Shown here one piece after another: positions 9,456 to 19,216 of a stretch of 64,000 bases of DNA; positions within the stretch are counted from its first letter, which is position 1; each line of letters begins with the position of its first letter. The translations under genes and the position numbers were made by a program. The notes under the pieces were generated by a model, which was not told where the DNA came from, ran no database searches, and saw nothing but the letters and a program-made list of their open reading frames with translations. The DNA is from Tatumella morbirosei. Its GTDB lineage: Bacteria; Pseudomonadota; Gammaproteobacteria; Enterobacterales; Enterobacteriaceae. The stretch covers positions 434,001 through 498,000 of the forward strand of contig NZ_JPKR02000005.1 in the NCBI RefSeq assembly GCF_000757425.2, in the 5' to 3' direction.

Positions 9456-10109
9456 ATGAGAACCACGATGTTGAAGAGATTACTGCAACTCTACCTTGGC
9501 CTGACGCTGTACGGAATTTCCTGCGGGATGTACATGCATACCGGGCTGGGTGCCGACCCCTGGGATGTCTTTCATCTGGGCGTAGCGCAGACCCTTTCAG
9601 CGAATGTGGGAACCGTGATGATTGTGACCGGGGCCCTGGTACTGTTGCTGTGGATCCCTCTGCGTCAGCGGCCCGGACTGGGTACTCTCAGCAATGTGGT
9701 GGTACTGGGACTGGCCGCGGCAGCCGCTCTGGCCGTCATGCCGCCGCTGACTTCCCTGACAGCCCGCTGGCTGATGCTGGCCGCCGCCATTGTTCTCAAT
9801 GCCATCGCCACGGTGATGTATATATGTGCCGGATTTGGTCCCGGCCCGCGTGACGGCCTGATGACGGGCCTGCACCGCCGTACCGGCTGGTCGCTGCGCT
9901 TGATCCGTACCTCTATCGAGGTCACCGTCTTACTGATTGGCTGGGCTCTTGGCGGTAACTTCGGGCCAGGCACGATTATTTATGCACTGGCTATCGGACC
10001 AATGATTCAGTTCTTTCTGCCCTGGTTCGGACGAGGCAGACATCTGATATCACCGCAACCCAATAAGCAAGCCGCTATGGTGGTGTCTGATGCAGAAAAG
10101 ACTCCGTAG
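9456..10109 (+). CDS. yczE: YczE-family integral membrane protein
   Basis: A 217-residue protein with about five hydrophobic segments. The motifs YGISCGMYMHTGLGADPWDV near the N-terminus and GFGPGPRDGLMTGLH in the fourth segment are typical of the YczE/YitT-like membrane family, whose transported substrate is not known. The ATG at 9456 follows CCGGAAATA; an alternative ATG at 9468 would remove four residues. It is divergent from the YczR-type regulator 80 bp away. Confidence 0.8.
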   Translation: MRTTMLKRLLQLYLGLTLYGISCGMYMHTGLGADPWDVFHLGVAQTLSANVGTVMIVTGALVLLLWIPLRQRPGLGTLSNVVVLGLAAAAALAVMPPLTSLTARWLMLAAAIVLNAIATVMYICAGFGPGPRDGLMTGLHRRTGWSLRLIRTSIEVTVLLIGWALGGNFGPGTIIYALAIGPMIQFFLPWFGRGRHLISPQPNKQAAMVVSDAEKTP

Positions 10110-10262
10110 TCGCGAGACCCTGTCCGCCAAACCGGCGTATATTCCCGGTGAATGACCAGCTGCTCCTCAACAACTGTAAGCTGCCTGGTTAATTCAGCGA
10201 ATGATAGTCGTCCAAAATCATGTAGTATGGACGGCTATCGTTTTGACCATAACGGGAAATCA

Positions 10263-10445
10263 ATGAAAGAGACCGTCATCAGTTTTATTTCCAGTGCCGT
10301 TTTTTTTGCGGTGTTCTGGGGACTGGCAATGTGGTTCTGGCAATGGAAAAAAGCACACGTCAAAATACCACGGGCCGTCACAGTTTCCTTGATTTCAGGG
10401 TTGCTTTATGCCGTATTTCAGTTGCTGGTTAAGAATATGAGGTAA
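10263..10445 (+). CDS. Small two-helix membrane protein of unknown function
   Basis: A 60-residue protein. The frame is open further upstream, but only the ATG at 10263 has a good ribosome-binding site (GGGA, 6 nt) and it places the start just before a hydrophobic helix (about residues 3-26) followed by a short basic loop WKKAHVKIPR and a second helix to the C-terminus KNMR. Composition and layout look like a real small inner-membrane protein. I do not recognise the family. It lies between yczE and a decayed RidA gene read in the opposite direction. Confidence 0.6.
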   Translation: MKETVISFISSAVFFAVFWGLAMWFWQWKKAHVKIPRAVTVSLISGLLYAVFQLLVKNMR

Positions 10446-10759
10446 CAATTTGTCCGTAAAATTATCCTGCCCGGGCATTTACCTTCCCGGGCAGGGGCTC
10501 TGTTCACCGGTGTTAAGCTCATGGCATAGGTTTCGATTTCGACCAGCAGTCCTGTCCGCAACATTAAGTTGACCTGAACTCCGGTACTGGCCGGACGAAT
10601 TCCCCCAAATGTTTTCAGAATAGCGGCCCTCTGCTGACAGGTATCCCTGTGTTCATCATCCGGCGATGCACAGGTCCCGGATACAGGCAGAGGGTTGCCA
10701 GCGTTTACCGTTCCGGAATAACCGGATACAGTTTCAGGTGCATCCCCGGAAGAAATCAT
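10418..10759 (-). pseudogene. Decayed RidA/YjgF-family gene
   Basis: A frame of 113 codons holds scattered remains of the RidA family (enamine/imine deaminases): a strand like AGNPLPVSGT near the N-terminus, QQRAAILKTFGGI as the helix normally reading Q-A-L-x-N-I, and LLVEIETYAM as the usual C-terminal V-E-I-E-A-I-A. The middle third, including the Y-x-x-x-F...PAR segment that carries the substrate-binding arginine, is missing or displaced. RidA proteins are about 110-130 residues, so this is an internally deleted and rearranged copy rather than a whole gene. Its 3' end overlaps the small membrane gene. Confidence 0.5.
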
Positions 10760-11453
10760 GACTCAGTGAGAGTTTTTCATAATATTCTTTTATTAATTGT
10801 ATTATCCGAAAATGAATAAATGGGTTCAGATAAAATCTCGCGGGCTGCCATTATTATTCACCGGCAGAACTAATGATGGCGAGATGACACTGCCCGCTAA
10901 ATGGCTTAAGTCAGTTTACCCGGGCAGATAAAATTAACCGGGATATTTTGCCGTTTGTTTTCACCCGTGATACACAGAGATTTCCTGCGAAGTGGCAGAA
11001 GTCATGCCGAGGGTTGCTGTATTTAACAATTTATTTACTTTCATTCGTTCGCATTATTATCACTGCCTGTATAACTGACTGGCGGGTCCGCAGCAGAGGC
11101 CCGGAGACGAGTGACAACTGCAAGTCCCGTCCCCGGGCTGACAGAATGCAGTACCGGCTGACCGTCGGGATTCAGAAAGGCTTATAATAATCACTCTCTG
11201 ATTAATGAAGAAAATATTGATACAGCGAGACTTTTGTCCCTCGGCCTCCCCCGGGGACTGGCTGGTAATTTTTTATGTCAGGAGCCATTGACCGCTAAAC
11301 AAAGGCCGCGCTGAATATTAAAATTTATTTTACTGAATGTTGAATTATTTTATCGGATTGCCCACAACCTGTTGGAAATATCAATAAATTTATATTATGG
11401 ATATTCGCTATTTTTATCGCTATTATTATTCCGGTCATTAAAGGAGTAATTAA
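10760..11453. other. Intergenic region without a supported gene
   Basis: About 690 bp between the RidA remnant and the Rob-like regulator. One frame at 10948-11187 is open but has odd composition, no convincing ribosome-binding site and no recognisable motif. The last 130 bp are A+T-rich and should hold the promoter of the Rob-like gene. No repeat or RNA gene recognised. Confidence 0.5.
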
Positions 11454-12323
11454 ATGAATACGTTTACCCGTGATCTTATTGACTGGATTGAAAAAAATCT
11501 GGAAGGAAAACTCACTATCGATGATGTCTCGGCAAAAGCTGGTTACAGCAAATGGCATCTGCAACGTATGTTCAGGGATGATACCGGATTTCAGCTGGCC
11601 TCTTATATCCGTTACCGGAAACTTAATAAAGCGGCATTGATTTTGAAAATGACCGATATGCCTGCGGTCGAAATCAGTGAGTTACTGGGATTCAGTTCAC
11701 AACAGACATTCACCCGGGCATTTACCCGTCATTTCGGTAGTGCACCGGGACAATATCGCAGCAGCCACGAATGGCATTTTCGCGGTATGGTCGCCAAAGC
11801 TCATCATTGTAATGACGTACTGCCCCAGGCAGAAGTTGTGACCCGCGGGCCGGATGCTATCCGGGGAACCAGCCTCAGTTATTACTGTGACCATAATGAA
11901 CTTGAAGATATTGCTTATCATCATCTTCATCGCGAACGCATCGTCGGGGAGATCCTGGCGATGAGAAAAGGTTCACTCCCTGGTTGTGTCGCCGAACATT
12001 TTGAACCGGACCCGGAGAGCGGCAAGGTCCGGTTTACTTTGACGTTTAATACGGCATCTCAGGACATCATCATCCGTCCACCTGCATCAGGCCGGTTTTT
12101 ACGCTTTAATTTTACCGGGACACAGCAACAGTTTGTGGATATGCAGGCCACCATTTATCAGCATGTGATGCCGTTTCGCCCGGAAGCGCGCCGTAACGGC
12201 CAGGATATTTTTATCTGTCAGCACAAATATCAGCCTGACCAGCCGTTACCAGAAACTTTCTCCGGCAATTATTATATTCCCGTCTCTCAGGCAGTCATGA
12301 CAGAGCCGGACTGGCTGTTATAG
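11454..12323 (+). CDS. Rob-like AraC/XylS regulator
   Basis: A 289-residue protein, the same length as E. coli Rob, with the same order of domains: an N-terminal MarA/SoxS/Rob DNA-binding domain (residues about 8-105, with AGYSKWHLQRMFRDDTGFQL and SSQQTFTRAFTRHFG) and a C-terminal GyrI-like domain (about 125-285). The DNA-binding half is close to Rob; the C-terminal half is much more diverged, although the segment IYQHVMPF...RRNGQDI aligns with the end of Rob. MarA/SoxS/Rob proteins activate efflux and stress genes, and this paralogue may do so in response to another ligand. An AAGGAG lies upstream of the ATG. Confidence 0.82.
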   Translation: MNTFTRDLIDWIEKNLEGKLTIDDVSAKAGYSKWHLQRMFRDDTGFQLASYIRYRKLNKAALILKMTDMPAVEISELLGFSSQQTFTRAFTRHFGSAPGQYRSSHEWHFRGMVAKAHHCNDVLPQAEVVTRGPDAIRGTSLSYYCDHNELEDIAYHHLHRERIVGEILAMRKGSLPGCVAEHFEPDPESGKVRFTLTFNTASQDIIIRPPASGRFLRFNFTGTQQQFVDMQATIYQHVMPFRPEARRNGQDIFICQHKYQPDQPLPETFSGNYYIPVSQAVMTEPDWLL

Positions 12324-12420
12324 CCAGTGATGGCCGGATGTCCGCTATCTGTATCGCTATACATCGTTCGGACCGGGCGATGTTACTACTGACTCACTGA
12401 CTTCCCCGGAGTTTCAGAAA

Positions 12421-12738
12421 ATGAAAAAACTGTTCACACTTCTGCTGCTATCATTCGCTACAGCGACCTCATTCTCCGCCGCTGCTCAGTGGCCACCGGA
12501 AACCGGAGCCAAAGTACCAGGCAATGCACTGGAATATCCCACCCGGCTGTCCCCGGTCAACCAGTCACTGGAGCAGATGCTGAACCAGGGAGGTGAGATT
12601 ATTGCCTCATCCCTGGCCTCTGATGGCCCGGTGGTCACCCTCAGGCTGAACAAACATTATATTTTCTGCCTGCTAAAAGGCGCGGGTAGCGGTTCAGACC
12701 AGAATGTTGCAACGTCAAAGTGTTACGCCATGAACTAA
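12421..12738 (+). CDS. Small exported protein of unknown function
   Basis: A 105-residue protein with a clear Sec signal peptide (KK, hydrophobic core, cleavage near FSAAAQW, about residue 22). The mature part of about 83 residues has two cysteines near the C-terminus (FCLLK and SKCYAMN) that could form a disulfide. I do not recognise the family. It follows the Rob-like gene by about 100 bp on the same strand; co-transcription is possible. Confidence 0.6.
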   Translation: MKKLFTLLLLSFATATSFSAAAQWPPETGAKVPGNALEYPTRLSPVNQSLEQMLNQGGEIIASSLASDGPVVTLRLNKHYIFCLLKGAGSGSDQNVATSKCYAMN

Positions 12739-13047
12739 CGGTTTCCCTGGCAATAAAATGAGCGTTACGATGCATTGATTGATATTTTCCAGTTTCAGAG
12801 GGTGGATATTTTCGGCATTCATACAGATGTCGATAACGCGCTCTCCGGAATTTTCTTCCCGCTCTGACCAACAATGAGGCTGCCTGATTAAGGGTTAACG
12901 TTGCGTAAACAGTGCCTGCCCTACACTGGCGGCACTGCCGGCAGGTGGGCGGCTGAAAATATTTTTTCTGTCATTAGAAGGCGGCTTTCGGGTCACGCAC
13001 CCGTACTGATTTATGCAGGGTTTTACACTACCTTCAGTCCGTAAAAT
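12739..13047. other. Intergenic region, nothing recognised
   Basis: Just over 300 bp between convergent genes. It holds a GCC/GGC-rich dyad near 12930-12945 that might end transcription, but with no T-tract. No gene supported on either strand. Confidence 0.5.
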
Positions 13048-14469
13048 TTAACCTGTGACCACGCTCTTTGGCTCAAGAAAAGATTCCAGGCCTGAAATGC
13101 CCAACTCCCGCCCTATTCCTGACTGCTTAACCCCGCCAAAAGGGGCCATCAGTTCCGGCACAATGCGGTTAATCAATACGCTTCCTGCATCAAGCTGCCT
13201 GGACATCCGTAACGCTCTTTGCGGGTCCTGACTGAAGACATAAGCCTGTAAGCCATAATCGGAATCGTTGGCAATCCGTATCGCATCGGCTTCATCCTGG
13301 TAACTGATCACAGACAAGACAGGACCGAAGATTTCTTCACGGGCAATATCCATCCCGTTACTGACCCGGGTAAATACGGTCGGCCTGACAAAAAAGCCAT
13401 TTTCCAGTCCGTCAGGATGACCTTCCCCACCCGTCAGCAATCTGGCACCTTGCTGTCTTCCCCGACGAATAAATTCCTGTACCCGATCGTACTGGCGCTG
13501 ACTGAATAAGGGGCCGATCACTGTGCGGGGATCGGCTGGATCTCCGACCTTCAGTTCATCCACCCGCTTTTTAATCTGTTGGCTGACCATTTCCAGTTGA
13601 GATTCAGCGACCAGCAAGCGACTACCGGCAACACATGCCTGTCCGTTATTCATAAATGCCGCAGACAGCACCATTGGCAGCGCTACCGCGATATCGGCAT
13701 CATCCAGTAATACGGATGCTGACTTACCACTCATCCCGAGCGTCAGACGCTTACAACTGTCCATCGCTGCACGGGCAATGATTTTCCCTACCGCGGTTGA
13801 ACCGGTAAACGAAATCTTAGCGACCCGGGGATGGACGGACAATTCGTCCCCGACTTCTTCCCCCCGCCCGGACAGAATATTGAATATCCCGTCTGGCAAC
13901 CCAGCCTGATGCAATGCTTCTGCCACTATACGATTCTGTAATGGACTGAATTCGCTAGGTTTGATAACCGATGTACACCCGGCAGCAATCGCAAACGCCA
14001 GCTTACTGCACAGAGTGCCCGCGGTACTGTTCCAGGGAATAATCAGCGCCGACACCCCCACCGGTTCCATAAATATTTCCGCATCGCCCGCTTTTCGCTG
14101 TAACGGATACTCTTCGAGTACCCGGGCTGCATTCAGAAAACACTGTGCGGAGTACTGACTGACCCAGCGGGAACGGGATACCGGGCCTCCGTATTCCTCA
14201 ATGGTAGCTTCACAGATAGCTGCCGAATGTTTCAGCACCGCCTGATGAAGTGCCTGCAACATCTCCAGGCGTTGTGCCTTTGTGCTCAATCCAAAAGAAG
14301 GTTGCGCCACTGTAGCAGCCCGTATTGCCTGCCGGGCATCAGCCCGACTGGCCAGCCGGGTCGTGCCAATCAGCCTGCCGTTGGAAGGATTATAAATTTG
14401 AATAACTTCATTGCCGGTGACCGGTACAAATTTGCCATCAATATAGGCATCTTCTGTCTGCCACATCAC
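13048..14469 (-). CDS. NAD(P)-dependent aldehyde dehydrogenase family protein
   Basis: A 473-residue member of the ALDH superfamily, of usual length. The cofactor-binding block PWNSTAGTLCSKLAFAIAAG, the glycine motif SFTGSTAVGK, the catalytic cysteine in NNGQACVAGSRLLV and the EEIFGPVLSV motif are all present. The motif that normally supplies the general-base glutamate (consensus L-E-L-G-G-K) reads L-G-M-S-G-K here, so that glutamate is replaced by glycine. This may mark a subfamily with altered hydrolysis, as seen in CoA-acylating ALDHs, or loss of activity. The substrate is unknown. A LysR gene is divergent from it 70 bp away and is its likely regulator. Confidence 0.85.
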   Translation of the reverse strand: MMWQTEDAYIDGKFVPVTGNEVIQIYNPSNGRLIGTTRLASRADARQAIRAATVAQPSFGLSTKAQRLEMLQALHQAVLKHSAAICEATIEEYGGPVSRSRWVSQYSAQCFLNAARVLEEYPLQRKAGDAEIFMEPVGVSALIIPWNSTAGTLCSKLAFAIAAGCTSVIKPSEFSPLQNRIVAEALHQAGLPDGIFNILSGRGEEVGDELSVHPRVAKISFTGSTAVGKIIARAAMDSCKRLTLGMSGKSASVLLDDADIAVALPMVLSAAFMNNGQACVAGSRLLVAESQLEMVSQQIKKRVDELKVGDPADPRTVIGPLFSQRQYDRVQEFIRRGRQQGARLLTGGEGHPDGLENGFFVRPTVFTRVSNGMDIAREEIFGPVLSVISYQDEADAIRIANDSDYGLQAYVFSQDPQRALRMSRQLDAGSVLINRIVPELMAPFGGVKQSGIGRELGISGLESFLEPKSVVTG

Positions 14470-14539
14470 TGTACTCCCGAACTGATTAGGTTGATAAGCA
14501 TGGAACTACAGTCTGGCAGCGAAAGATTGTTTTGATAAT

Positions 14540-15484
14540 ATGTTCAGACAGAATCGAAACATCGCGAAAACCGAAACAATGCAAAAAAACGGTCTGGCTG
14601 AATTCAGCGTCATACTGGCAGTCGCAAAACATCAGGGCTTCCGCCGCGCGGCAACAGAGCTGGATATGTCTGTTAGCGCAGTCAGCAATGCGGTTTCAGG
14701 GTTGGAATCCAGACTGGGGGTTCGGTTATTCCACCGGACAACCCGCAGCGTTTCGCTGACCGAAGCCGGACAACGCTTTGTTTCGCGGGCAGAACCCGCG
14801 GTCAGACAACTACTCGACGCGATGGACGAAGCCAGCAGCGACGATACACAGTTGTCAGGTACATTACGGATCAACAGTTCTTTAGGGGCTGCACTCATGG
14901 TATTTGCTCCCGTATTCCGGCGGTTTACCGAACGGTTTCCGGCCATTAGTCTGGATATCGTCACCGAAGGACGCCGGGTAGACATTGTCAGTGAGGGTTT
15001 TGATGCCGGAATACGCCCTGACTCCCGGCTACCACAGGATATGATTGCTGTACCTCTGATACGGGAAATTCCCCTGGTCGTGGTGGCTGCAGCAGGATAT
15101 TTTGGCCAGACAGCGCCTCCGCAATTTCCGGCAGATTTACGGCAATTCTCCTGTATTCGTAGCCGGTTACCGGGAGGATTACCCTCTGGCTGGCATTTCT
15201 GTCAGAACGCTCAGTCCTTCACTCTGGATGTGTCAGGGCCACTGATACTCGATTCCCCGCAACTGATGCTTGAGGCCGTAAGACAACGTTGTGGCATTGC
15301 ACAAGTCCCCCTCTGGTATGTCGAAGAAGATATACATGCAGGGAAGCTGGTGAGTGTACTGGGCGACTATGCCGCCACTTTGCCCGGGGTGTCGCTGTAC
15401 TATACGGGACGGCGGCATATTCCCGCCGCTCTGAAAGCATTAATCACGATTATTCATGAAGTCAATGATGAGCAAATCCGTTAA
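14540..15484 (+). CDS. LysR-family transcriptional regulator
   Basis: A 314-residue LysR protein with the HTH at about residues 20-75 (AATELDMSVSAVSNAVSGLE followed by LGVRLFHRTTRSVSLTEAG) and a substrate-binding domain of the CrgA/YhjC-like group. An ATG at 14579 would give 301 residues and places the HTH nearer the N-terminus as is usual; neither start has a strong ribosome-binding site. It is divergent from the aldehyde dehydrogenase gene and likely regulates it. Its end lies 8 bp from the convergent yhiN. Confidence 0.82.
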   Translation: MFRQNRNIAKTETMQKNGLAEFSVILAVAKHQGFRRAATELDMSVSAVSNAVSGLESRLGVRLFHRTTRSVSLTEAGQRFVSRAEPAVRQLLDAMDEASSDDTQLSGTLRINSSLGAALMVFAPVFRRFTERFPAISLDIVTEGRRVDIVSEGFDAGIRPDSRLPQDMIAVPLIREIPLVVVAAAGYFGQTAPPQFPADLRQFSCIRSRLPGGLPSGWHFCQNAQSFTLDVSGPLILDSPQLMLEAVRQRCGIAQVPLWYVEEDIHAGKLVSVLGDYAATLPGVSLYYTGRRHIPAALKALITIIHEVNDEQIR

Positions 15485-15492
15485 CTCCACCA

Positions 15493-16680
15493 CTACAACG
15501 CACCGGCGCAGGCGGCGGCCGAGCTCCATGCCCACTGGAAGTTATAGCCTCCCAGCCAGCCGGTCACGTCCACCACTTCACCAATAAAGTAGAGACCCGG
15601 CACATCGCGGGCTTCCATGGTACGTGAAGAAAGCTTATCGGTATCGACTCCCCCGAGGGTAACTTCGGCAGTCCGGTAACCTTCGGTCCCGTTAGGCTGC
15701 ACCGCCCAGCAGGTCAGCTGTTCCACCAGTTGCTGTTGCTGTTTGTGGTTCAACTGCTTCAACGTCAACTCCGGAACTATCTGCAACTGTTGTAGTGTTT
15801 CGGTCAAGCGCTTAGGCAATACTTTGGCCAGGCAGTTCTTCAGACTGAGATTAGGGTGAGCGGTGCGCTGGATATTGAGAAACTCTTCCAGGTCCATTTC
15901 CGGTAACAGATTAATCATCAGCCGTTCACCTGGCTGCCAGTAGCTGGAAATCTGCAACATCGAAGGCCCGGACAATCCGCGGTGAGTAAACAGCATGGCT
16001 TCTTTAAACAGTGTGCCTTGTTGCGCAGTGACCGTCACCGGCAGTGCCACGCCGGAAAGGGTCTGTAGCTGTTCGAGTAACGGTTTGTGCAGCGTAAATG
16101 GCACCAGTGCCGCACGGGTCGGGAATACCCGTAATCCAAACTGTTCAGCAATCTTATAACCCCAGGGGGTTGCCCCAAGGCCAGGCATCGACAGCCCCCC
16201 GGAAGCGACAACAAGTTTGTGAGCACTTACTTCAGAACCATTCACGTTTAGCCGGTATTCACCTTGCTCGTCTCGTTCGGTGGTGAGGATCTCGCTGCGT
16301 AGTCGCAGGGTAACTTGCCCTTTCTGACATTCCGCCAGCAACAAGTCGACAATTTGCTGGGCAGAATCATCACAAAACAGTTGCCCGAGGGTTTTTTCAT
16401 GCCAGGCGATACCGTGTTTACCCACCAGCTCAATAAAATCCCACTGTGTATAGCGAGCAAGTGCTGACTTACAGAAGTGAGGATTATGTGACAGGTAGGC
16501 GGCAGGCTCGGTATACAGATTGGTGAAATTACAGCGACCGCCTCCGGACATCAGGATTTTTCGGCCGGCTTTTTTACCGTTATCCAGCACCAGGACTTTC
16601 AGACCTCGCTGCCCGGCCTGTGCCGCACAGAACAGCCCGGCAGCACCGGCACCCACCACAATAACGTCAAACTTTTCCAT
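15493..16680 (-). CDS. yhiN: YhiN-family FAD-dependent flavoprotein
   Basis: A 395-residue protein with an N-terminal Rossmann dinucleotide motif VVGAGAAGLFCAAQAGQRG, the family signature GRKILMSGGGRCNFTN shortly after, and the C-terminal GGVDTDKLSSRTMEAR and VTGWLGGYNFQWAWSSG-like FAD contacts. The function of YhiN (HI0933-like family) is not established. Its position next to pitA matches E. coli, marking the start of the conserved core block. Confidence 0.88.
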   Translation of the reverse strand: MEKFDVIVVGAGAAGLFCAAQAGQRGLKVLVLDNGKKAGRKILMSGGGRCNFTNLYTEPAAYLSHNPHFCKSALARYTQWDFIELVGKHGIAWHEKTLGQLFCDDSAQQIVDLLLAECQKGQVTLRLRSEILTTERDEQGEYRLNVNGSEVSAHKLVVASGGLSMPGLGATPWGYKIAEQFGLRVFPTRAALVPFTLHKPLLEQLQTLSGVALPVTVTAQQGTLFKEAMLFTHRGLSGPSMLQISSYWQPGERLMINLLPEMDLEEFLNIQRTAHPNLSLKNCLAKVLPKRLTETLQQLQIVPELTLKQLNHKQQQQLVEQLTCWAVQPNGTEGYRTAEVTLGGVDTDKLSSRTMEARDVPGLYFIGEVVDVTGWLGGYNFQWAWSSAAACAGAL

Positions 16681-16916
16681 ATCGCCCCCGCCCGAAAAAC
16701 GGCTGATTGTAGAGATATGCGTTGCCGGACTCCAGACTGAAAATTTCTTAACACCTCCGGGCTTCGCATAACATTATAATTTTTAAGTATTTTTAAAATT
16801 AAACTTTCATGAATCTGTCACATTACTGCAAAAAAAAAGAGATTTTTCTTTCCTGAAAGGACTTATCTCGCCGATAATGCGCGGGGTTCATGTCCTCAAA
16901 AAATGGCGTAACGTTT

Positions 16917-18404
16917 ATGCTGCATCTTTTTGCTGGTATCGATTTAAGTACTGGCCTACTACTGGTAGTTGCTCTGCTGTTTGTTTTGTTTTACGAAGCA
17001 ATCAACGGATTTCATGATACCGCTAATGCTGTTGCCACGGTAATTTATACCCGTGCGATGCGCGCGCAACTGGCTGTTGCAATGGCGGGGATCTTTAACT
17101 TTTTGGGAGTTTTGTTAGGTGGTCTGAGCGTGGCTTACGCTATTGTTCATATGCTGCCGACCGATCTGCTGCTCAATGTAGGTTCTGCTCATGGTCTGGC
17201 CATGGTGTTCTCTATGTTACTGGCCGCAATCATCTGGAACCTGGGGACCTGGTACTTTGGTCTGCCTGCCTCCAGCTCCCACACTTTGATTGGAGCGATT
17301 ATCGGCATTGCGGTCACCAATGCCCTGGTCACCGGCACTTCGCTGGTTGACGCCCTGAACATTCCGAAAGTCATCAATGTTTTTATGTCACTGATTCTGT
17401 CACCGCTGATTGGTATGGCACTGGCAGGCGCATTAATATTTCTGCTGCGCAAATACTGGAACGGAACACGTAAACGTTCACGGGTCCATATGACGCCAGC
17501 AGAGCGGGAAAAGATTGATGGCAAGAAAAAGCCGCCTTTCTGGACACGAATTGCGCTGATTGTTTCTGCCATTGGTGTCAGCTATTCCCACGGCGCCAAT
17601 GACGGACAAAAAGGCATTGGCCTGATTATGCTGGTACTGATTGGTGTCGCCCCTGCCGGATTCGTGGTGAATATGAATTCTTCAGGATACGATATCACCC
17701 GGACCCGCGATGCGGTGGAACATCTGGAGCAGTATTACCAGCAGAACAGCCAGTCACTGCAATCTGTCATCGCTCCGACGGTCAGCCCTGCGGCAATAGC
17801 CACTCCGATAGAAGAGTTCCATTGCAGCAATGAGCGCGCGCTGGAAGCCGTGGCCCATGCTCAGGCAATGCTGACCAACCTTAGCAGTTACGACCAACTG
17901 AGTGTCGAAAAACGTTCTCAGATGCGCCGCCTGTTGCTGTGTATTTCTGATACGGCTGATAAGGTCGCCTCGTTGCCACAGACCAACAGCCAGGACCGTA
18001 AATTCCTGGGCGATTTGCGCCACGATTTACTCGGCACGGTTGAGTACGCCCCGGTGTGGATTATCTTTGCAGTAGCGCTGGCGCTGTCTGTCGGGACCAT
18101 GGTCGGCTGGCGTCGTGTGGCTACCACTATCGGTGAGAAAATCGGTAAGAAAGGGATGACCTACGGTCAGGGGATGGCGGCTCAGGTGACTGCGGCGGCT
18201 TCTATCGGGATTGCCAGTTATACCGGTATGCCGGTATCTACCACCCATATCCTGTCATCTTCCGTCGCCGGCACTATGCTGGTCGATGGAGGCGGTTTGC
18301 AGGGTAAGACTATCAAGAATATCGCGATGGCCTGGGTCCTCACTCTGCCGGTTTCGATTCTGTTGTCTGCCGGGCTGTACTGGATTTCACTGCATCTGGT
18401 TTAG
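16917..18404 (+). CDS. pitA: Low-affinity inorganic phosphate/metal-phosphate transporter PitA
   Basis: Inner-membrane symporter of neutral metal-phosphate with protons. The frame opens at 16890 (behind CGGGG), but the ATG at 16917 gives MLHLFAGID, the exact N-terminus of E. coli PitA, and 495 residues (499 in E. coli). The two inverted family signatures are present: [20 protein letters not shown] near the N-terminus and [15 protein letters not shown] in the middle, plus [14 protein letters not shown] in the second half. A variable hydrophilic loop (about residues 260-370) separates the halves. A perfect hairpin terminator follows the stop. Confidence 0.95.
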   Translation: MLHLFAGIDLSTGLLLVVALLFVLFYEAINGFHDTANAVATVIYTRAMRAQLAVAMAGIFNFLGVLLGGLSVAYAIVHMLPTDLLLNVGSAHGLAMVFSMLLAAIIWNLGTWYFGLPASSSHTLIGAIIGIAVTNALVTGTSLVDALNIPKVINVFMSLILSPLIGMALAGALIFLLRKYWNGTRKRSRVHMTPAEREKIDGKKKPPFWTRIALIVSAIGVSYSHGANDGQKGIGLIMLVLIGVAPAGFVVNMNSSGYDITRTRDAVEHLEQYYQQNSQSLQSVIAPTVSPAAIATPIEEFHCSNERALEAVAHAQAMLTNLSSYDQLSVEKRSQMRRLLLCISDTADKVASLPQTNSQDRKFLGDLRHDLLGTVEYAPVWIIFAVALALSVGTMVGWRRVATTIGEKIGKKGMTYGQGMAAQVTAAASIGIASYTGMPVSTTHILSSSVAGTMLVDGGGLQGKTIKNIAMAWVLTLPVSILLSAGLYWISLHLV

Positions 18405-18424
18405 TGATTTCAGCAGCACGACTG

Positions 18425-18454
18425 AAAAAGGCTGTCCATATGGACAGCCTTTTT
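18425..18454 (+). terminator. Intrinsic terminator of pitA
   Basis: A perfect palindrome GGCTGTCCATATGGACAGCC flanked by A5 on the left and T5 on the right, 20 bp after the pitA stop. It can act in both directions. Confidence 0.9.
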
Positions 18455-18550
18455 ATTATCTGCCGACCTGATTATCCGCCGACGATTTCGCTCTGCGCAT
18501 AGTAGTCCCGGGCCGCCTGCATACCTGCCCCCTGAATCCCCTGTCGGGGA

Positions 18551-18886
18551 TTAATGCCAAATCAACAACCCGACCAGGCTTATCACAATAATCGCACACA
18601 GGCTGCTGGTCAGAATAAACTGCCCGCGCACCCGTTCGCAGCGACGAATAAACTCTTCATCATGGTGTTCAAGATAGCGCTTTGCATGGATATAACGCAC
18701 CAGCCGCATCTGTTTCGCCGGCTGTCCGTGGGCCGTGAAAAAACCGGCACCATCCACCGACTGATAGAGCAATGGGTCACAACCTCGCAGCACCACCAGC
18801 AAGGCCCGTAATGAAGAAAAGTAACGCAGCATATTAATCACACAGACAATACATAAACAGGTAAACAGTACCGTGGTATTAATCAT
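18551..18886 (-). CDS. uspB: Universal stress protein B (membrane)
   Basis: A 111-residue membrane protein, exactly the E. coli UspB length from the ATG at 18886 (the open frame extends five codons further). There is one helix at the N-terminus (about 1-21) and one at the C-terminus (about 89-110, ending GLLIWH). The blocks [27 protein letters not shown] and [21 protein letters not shown] are strongly conserved. In E. coli it is a sigmaS-dependent protein linked to ethanol tolerance. It is divergent from uspA, as in E. coli. Confidence 0.93.
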   Translation of the reverse strand: MINTTVLFTCLCIVCVINMLRYFSSLRALLVVLRGCDPLLYQSVDGAGFFTAHGQPAKQMRLVRYIHAKRYLEHHDEEFIRRCERVRGQFILTSSLCAIIVISLVGLLIWH

Positions 18887-19216
18887 CTCTCCCTCCACCA
18901 TTCCCCTGAGTGGCAGCCAGTATTACAGGTTTCTCAGGCCGTTTTATTGATAAGTGTAGGTAATATTTCACCCACCGGCGCAATCATTAGTGATAACTCC
19001 CCTGAAAAAAAGAACTCTCCCTTTGACCTGACTCACACTTCCCGCTGCCGGTCTGGCAGACAATGATTCTATACTCAGTTGTATAGCCCTATGGTAGGAT
19101 AAATTCACAGCACACAGTAGAAAATCGCCATAGTGGTCAGCAACCTGTCTGTTGATTGTCCTGTATTAGTGACAATACTGCTGATCCTTACCTTTTTCGT
19201 ATTTGAGGAGTCTGCC
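18887..19216. promoter_or_regulatory. Divergent uspB/uspA promoter region with a 6-bp dyad
   Basis: About 330 bp between the two stress genes. It contains the dyad CTATAC-6 nt-GTATAG at 19069-19086, about 130 bp before the uspA start, which overlaps a possible but weak -35/-10 pair. The exact promoters cannot be fixed by eye. A frame leads into uspA from 19133 but the ATG at 19217 with GAGGAG is the true start. Confidence 0.45.

Noticed and set aside
10948-11187. Plus-strand frame of 79 codons in the gap before the Rob-like gene
   Set aside because: Arg/Ser-rich with no motif or ribosome-binding site; looks like chance.
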